DNA from: an uncultured Sphingobacteriaceae bacterium
Lineage (GTDB): Bacteria > Bacteroidota > Bacteroidia > Sphingobacteriales > Sphingobacteriaceae
DNA length: 35,270 nt
Reading direction: 5' to 3'
Assembly (NCBI GenBank): GCA_946480915.1
Contig: CAMLLO010000046.1
Span: forward strand, 1-35,270
Position numbers and translations under genes: made by a program. The notes under the pieces are model-generated. The model did no database searches, was not told the origin of the DNA, and saw only the letters and a list, made by a program, of their open reading frames with translations. Positions 33,834-35,270 of the stretch are shown one piece after another (position 1 is the first letter of the stretch; the number at the start of each line of letters is the position of its first letter).

Positions 33834-35033
33834 TTGAATAAAAATATCTTTGATCCGAGGGTGCAACAATTTCTTGCAGAACATCTTAAAGGTGATATTC
33901 ACAGAATTGCCTTAAGTAAAAGTCCTTTTGAAAATGTTTCTTCGCGAGAACTGGCTGAACAATTAGACAGTAGGCAAAGAGCGGAAAAAAAACTGCCGCT
34001 TTGGTATAATACTCCCGGTATAATTTTCCCGCCAAAACTATCAGTGGAGCAAAGCTCTTCTGAATTAACTGCAGATTACAAAAGCCAGCTGATTAAAGGC
34101 GATAAGATTATTGACCTGACCGGTGGCTTCGGTGTAGACACTTTTTTCTTTTCAAAATCAAAAAAAGCGAAAGAAGTTGTGCATTGCGAAAAAAATCGGG
34201 AACTGTCGATCTTGGCCGGACACAATTTATCTATTCTGGGCGCAGAAAACATCCGATTCGTCAATGCAGATAGTATAGAGTTCCTGAAAGCGACGGAAGA
34301 AACCTTCGATACTATTTATATTGATCCGTCGCGAAGAATTGAGTCTAAAAAGGTATTTATGTTGAAAGACACAGAGCCGGATGTCGTTACCAATCTCCCC
34401 CTCTTTTTAACTAAAGCGTCCAGGATAATTGTAAAAACCTCTCCGCTTTTTGATATACAATCCGGTTTAAGTGAACTACCACAAGTCAGTGAGGTTCACG
34501 TTGTCAGCGTTAAAAACGATTGCAAAGAACTACTATGGGTAATTGACAAGGATTTCGCCGGCGAAGCAGAAATCATTACTATAGCTTTGAACGCATCTGC
34601 AAAAAAGATCTTCAGGTTTAAGATATCTGATGAAAAAAGTCTGAAGCTTAATTCTTATTCGGCACCCATAAAATATCTTTACGAGCCAGATGTGGCCCTG
34701 CTTAAAGCTGGTTGCTTTAAAAGTATTACTAAGACCTTTCCCGTACTAAAACTACATCAACATTCCCATCTGTATACCTCCGAAAACTTGGTGGCTGATT
34801 TCCCGGGAAAAGTATTTGATGTAAAAACCGTCACCGATTACAAGCAGTTTATTAAAGAAAATCAGTTAAAAAAAGCCAACGTGATTTCCAGAAATTTCCC
34901 TCATTCTCCCGACGAGCTGAAGAAAAAACATAAAATCGCGGATGGGGGCCTCGACTATTTGATCTTTACAACCGTATTCCCAAATAATCTACAGGTTATT
35001 CAAGCTCGTTTAGACATGGAAACGATTACATAA
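33834..35033 (+). CDS. THUMP-like class I SAM methyltransferase
   Basis: 399 residues from a TTG at 33834, 9 bases after the kinase stop; no ATG occurs before the conserved N-terminal region, so TTG is preferred. KIIDLTGGFGVDTFFFSK (about 92-108) is SAM motif I, FDTIYIDPSRR (about 159-169) the catalytic D-P-S-R motif IV of this family, and the C-terminal third (YLYEPDVALLKAGCFKSITK, NVISRNFPHSPDELKKKHKI) is the THUMP-like domain. Probably methylates an RNA or a ribosome-linked target; the substrate is unknown. Confidence 0.88.
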   Translation: MNKNIFDPRVQQFLAEHLKGDIHRIALSKSPFENVSSRELAEQLDSRQRAEKKLPLWYNTPGIIFPPKLSVEQSSSELTADYKSQLIKGDKIIDLTGGFGVDTFFFSKSKKAKEVVHCEKNRELSILAGHNLSILGAENIRFVNADSIEFLKATEETFDTIYIDPSRRIESKKVFMLKDTEPDVVTNLPLFLTKASRIIVKTSPLFDIQSGLSELPQVSEVHVVSVKNDCKELLWVIDKDFAGEAEIITIALNASAKKIFRFKISDEKSLKLNSYSAPIKYLYEPDVALLKAGCFKSITKTFPVLKLHQHSHLYTSENLVADFPGKVFDVKTVTDYKQFIKENQLKKANVISRNFPHSPDELKKKHKIADGGLDYLIFTTVFPNNLQVIQARLDMETIT

Positions 35034-35118
35034 GCCAGGCAAAAACAACTTAATCACCTCAGAACCAACATCCTTTATTTATACGCACTAAATAATGCGA
35101 AATGAATAAAAAATATTT

Positions 35119-35148
35119 TTTGAAGGCACCCTCGAATTACTATATTTG
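35119..35148 (+). promoter_or_regulatory. Bacteroidetes promoter of the tRNA-Ser gene
   Basis: TTTG at 35119-35122 and TATATTTG at 35141-35148 with an 18-bp spacer match the TTTG-N17..23-TAnnTTTG consensus exactly. Transcription would start near 35155, about 35 bases before the mature tRNA; a small CCCT-GAAA-AGGG hairpin lies in that leader. Confidence 0.85.
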
Positions 35149-35190
35149 CACTCCCTGAAAAGGGATTTAGTTCTTTAATTTTTTATCAAA

Positions 35191-35270
35191 GGAGAGATGC
35201 CTGAGAGGCCGAAAGGAACAGTTTGCTAAACTGTCGTACTGGCAACGGTACCGAGGGTTCGAATCCCTCT
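35191..35270 (+). tRNA. tRNA-Ser(GCU), cut at the window edge
   Basis: Acceptor GGAGAGA, D-arm, anticodon stem ACAGT/ACTGT with loop TTGCTAA (anticodon GCT at 35225-35227, reads AGC/AGU), long variable arm with GTAC/GGTAC stem, and T-arm GAGGG-TTCGAAT-CCCTC. The 3' acceptor strand lies outside the window. Confidence 0.97.

Overview
The window looks like a Bacteroidetes chromosome, most likely Sphingobacteriaceae (Pedobacter-like). This is an inference from gene content, not from a search. The clues are moderate-to-low GC, a TTTG / TAnnTTTG promoter in front of the tRNA, a TonB receptor paired with a DUF4249 lipoprotein, a DUF4296 lipoprotein, MutS2, generally weak Shine-Dalgarno sequences, and minisatellite-like spacers between genes.

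Left flank (1-4425). A 21/63-bp minisatellite at the edge is followed by a conserved protein of unknown function with its own terminator (minus strand). Then come a membrane-anchored double-PAS protein that keeps a histidine-kinase-like H-box but has no ATPase domain, and an exported DUF1593 (nucleoside-hydrolase-like) protein without the usual C-terminal domain. A 135-bp imperfect inverted repeat with an integron attC-like end lies just downstream of the DUF1593 gene.

Nitrate assimilation and molybdenum-cofactor block (4426-20666). A regulator with FNR-type iron-sulfur cysteines is divergent from a long, probably co-transcribed run: NrtS, an alginate-export-type outer-membrane porin, NrtA/NrtB/NrtD ABC transporter, NarK-type permease, a fused nitrate reductase (Mo/[4Fe-4S] catalytic part + FAD/NAD(P)H oxidoreductase + BFD [2Fe-2S]), and a protein with a nitrite/sulfite-reductase-like start and a C-terminal rubredoxin. 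After a 152-bp gap come a TauE/SafE permease, MoaA, MoaD, MoaE, a SelW-like CxxC protein and MobA. The picture is nitrate crossing the outer membrane, entering by up to three inner-membrane routes, and being reduced in the cytoplasm, with cofactor genes alongside. No recognisable siroheme nitrite reductase (NirB/NirA) is present, so the rubredoxin protein is the main puzzle.

Right flank (20686-35270). A TonB receptor and DUF4249 lipoprotein operon; a PNPOx-like stress protein; a sugar-isomerase-like protein with a sodium:solute symporter; MutS2 overlapping a DUF4296 lipoprotein; then YggS, an SSAT-like acetyltransferase, aspartate kinase and a THUMP-like methyltransferase. It ends in a tRNA-Ser(GCU) cut by the window edge and preceded by a textbook Bacteroidetes promoter. 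This part is ordinary chromosome.
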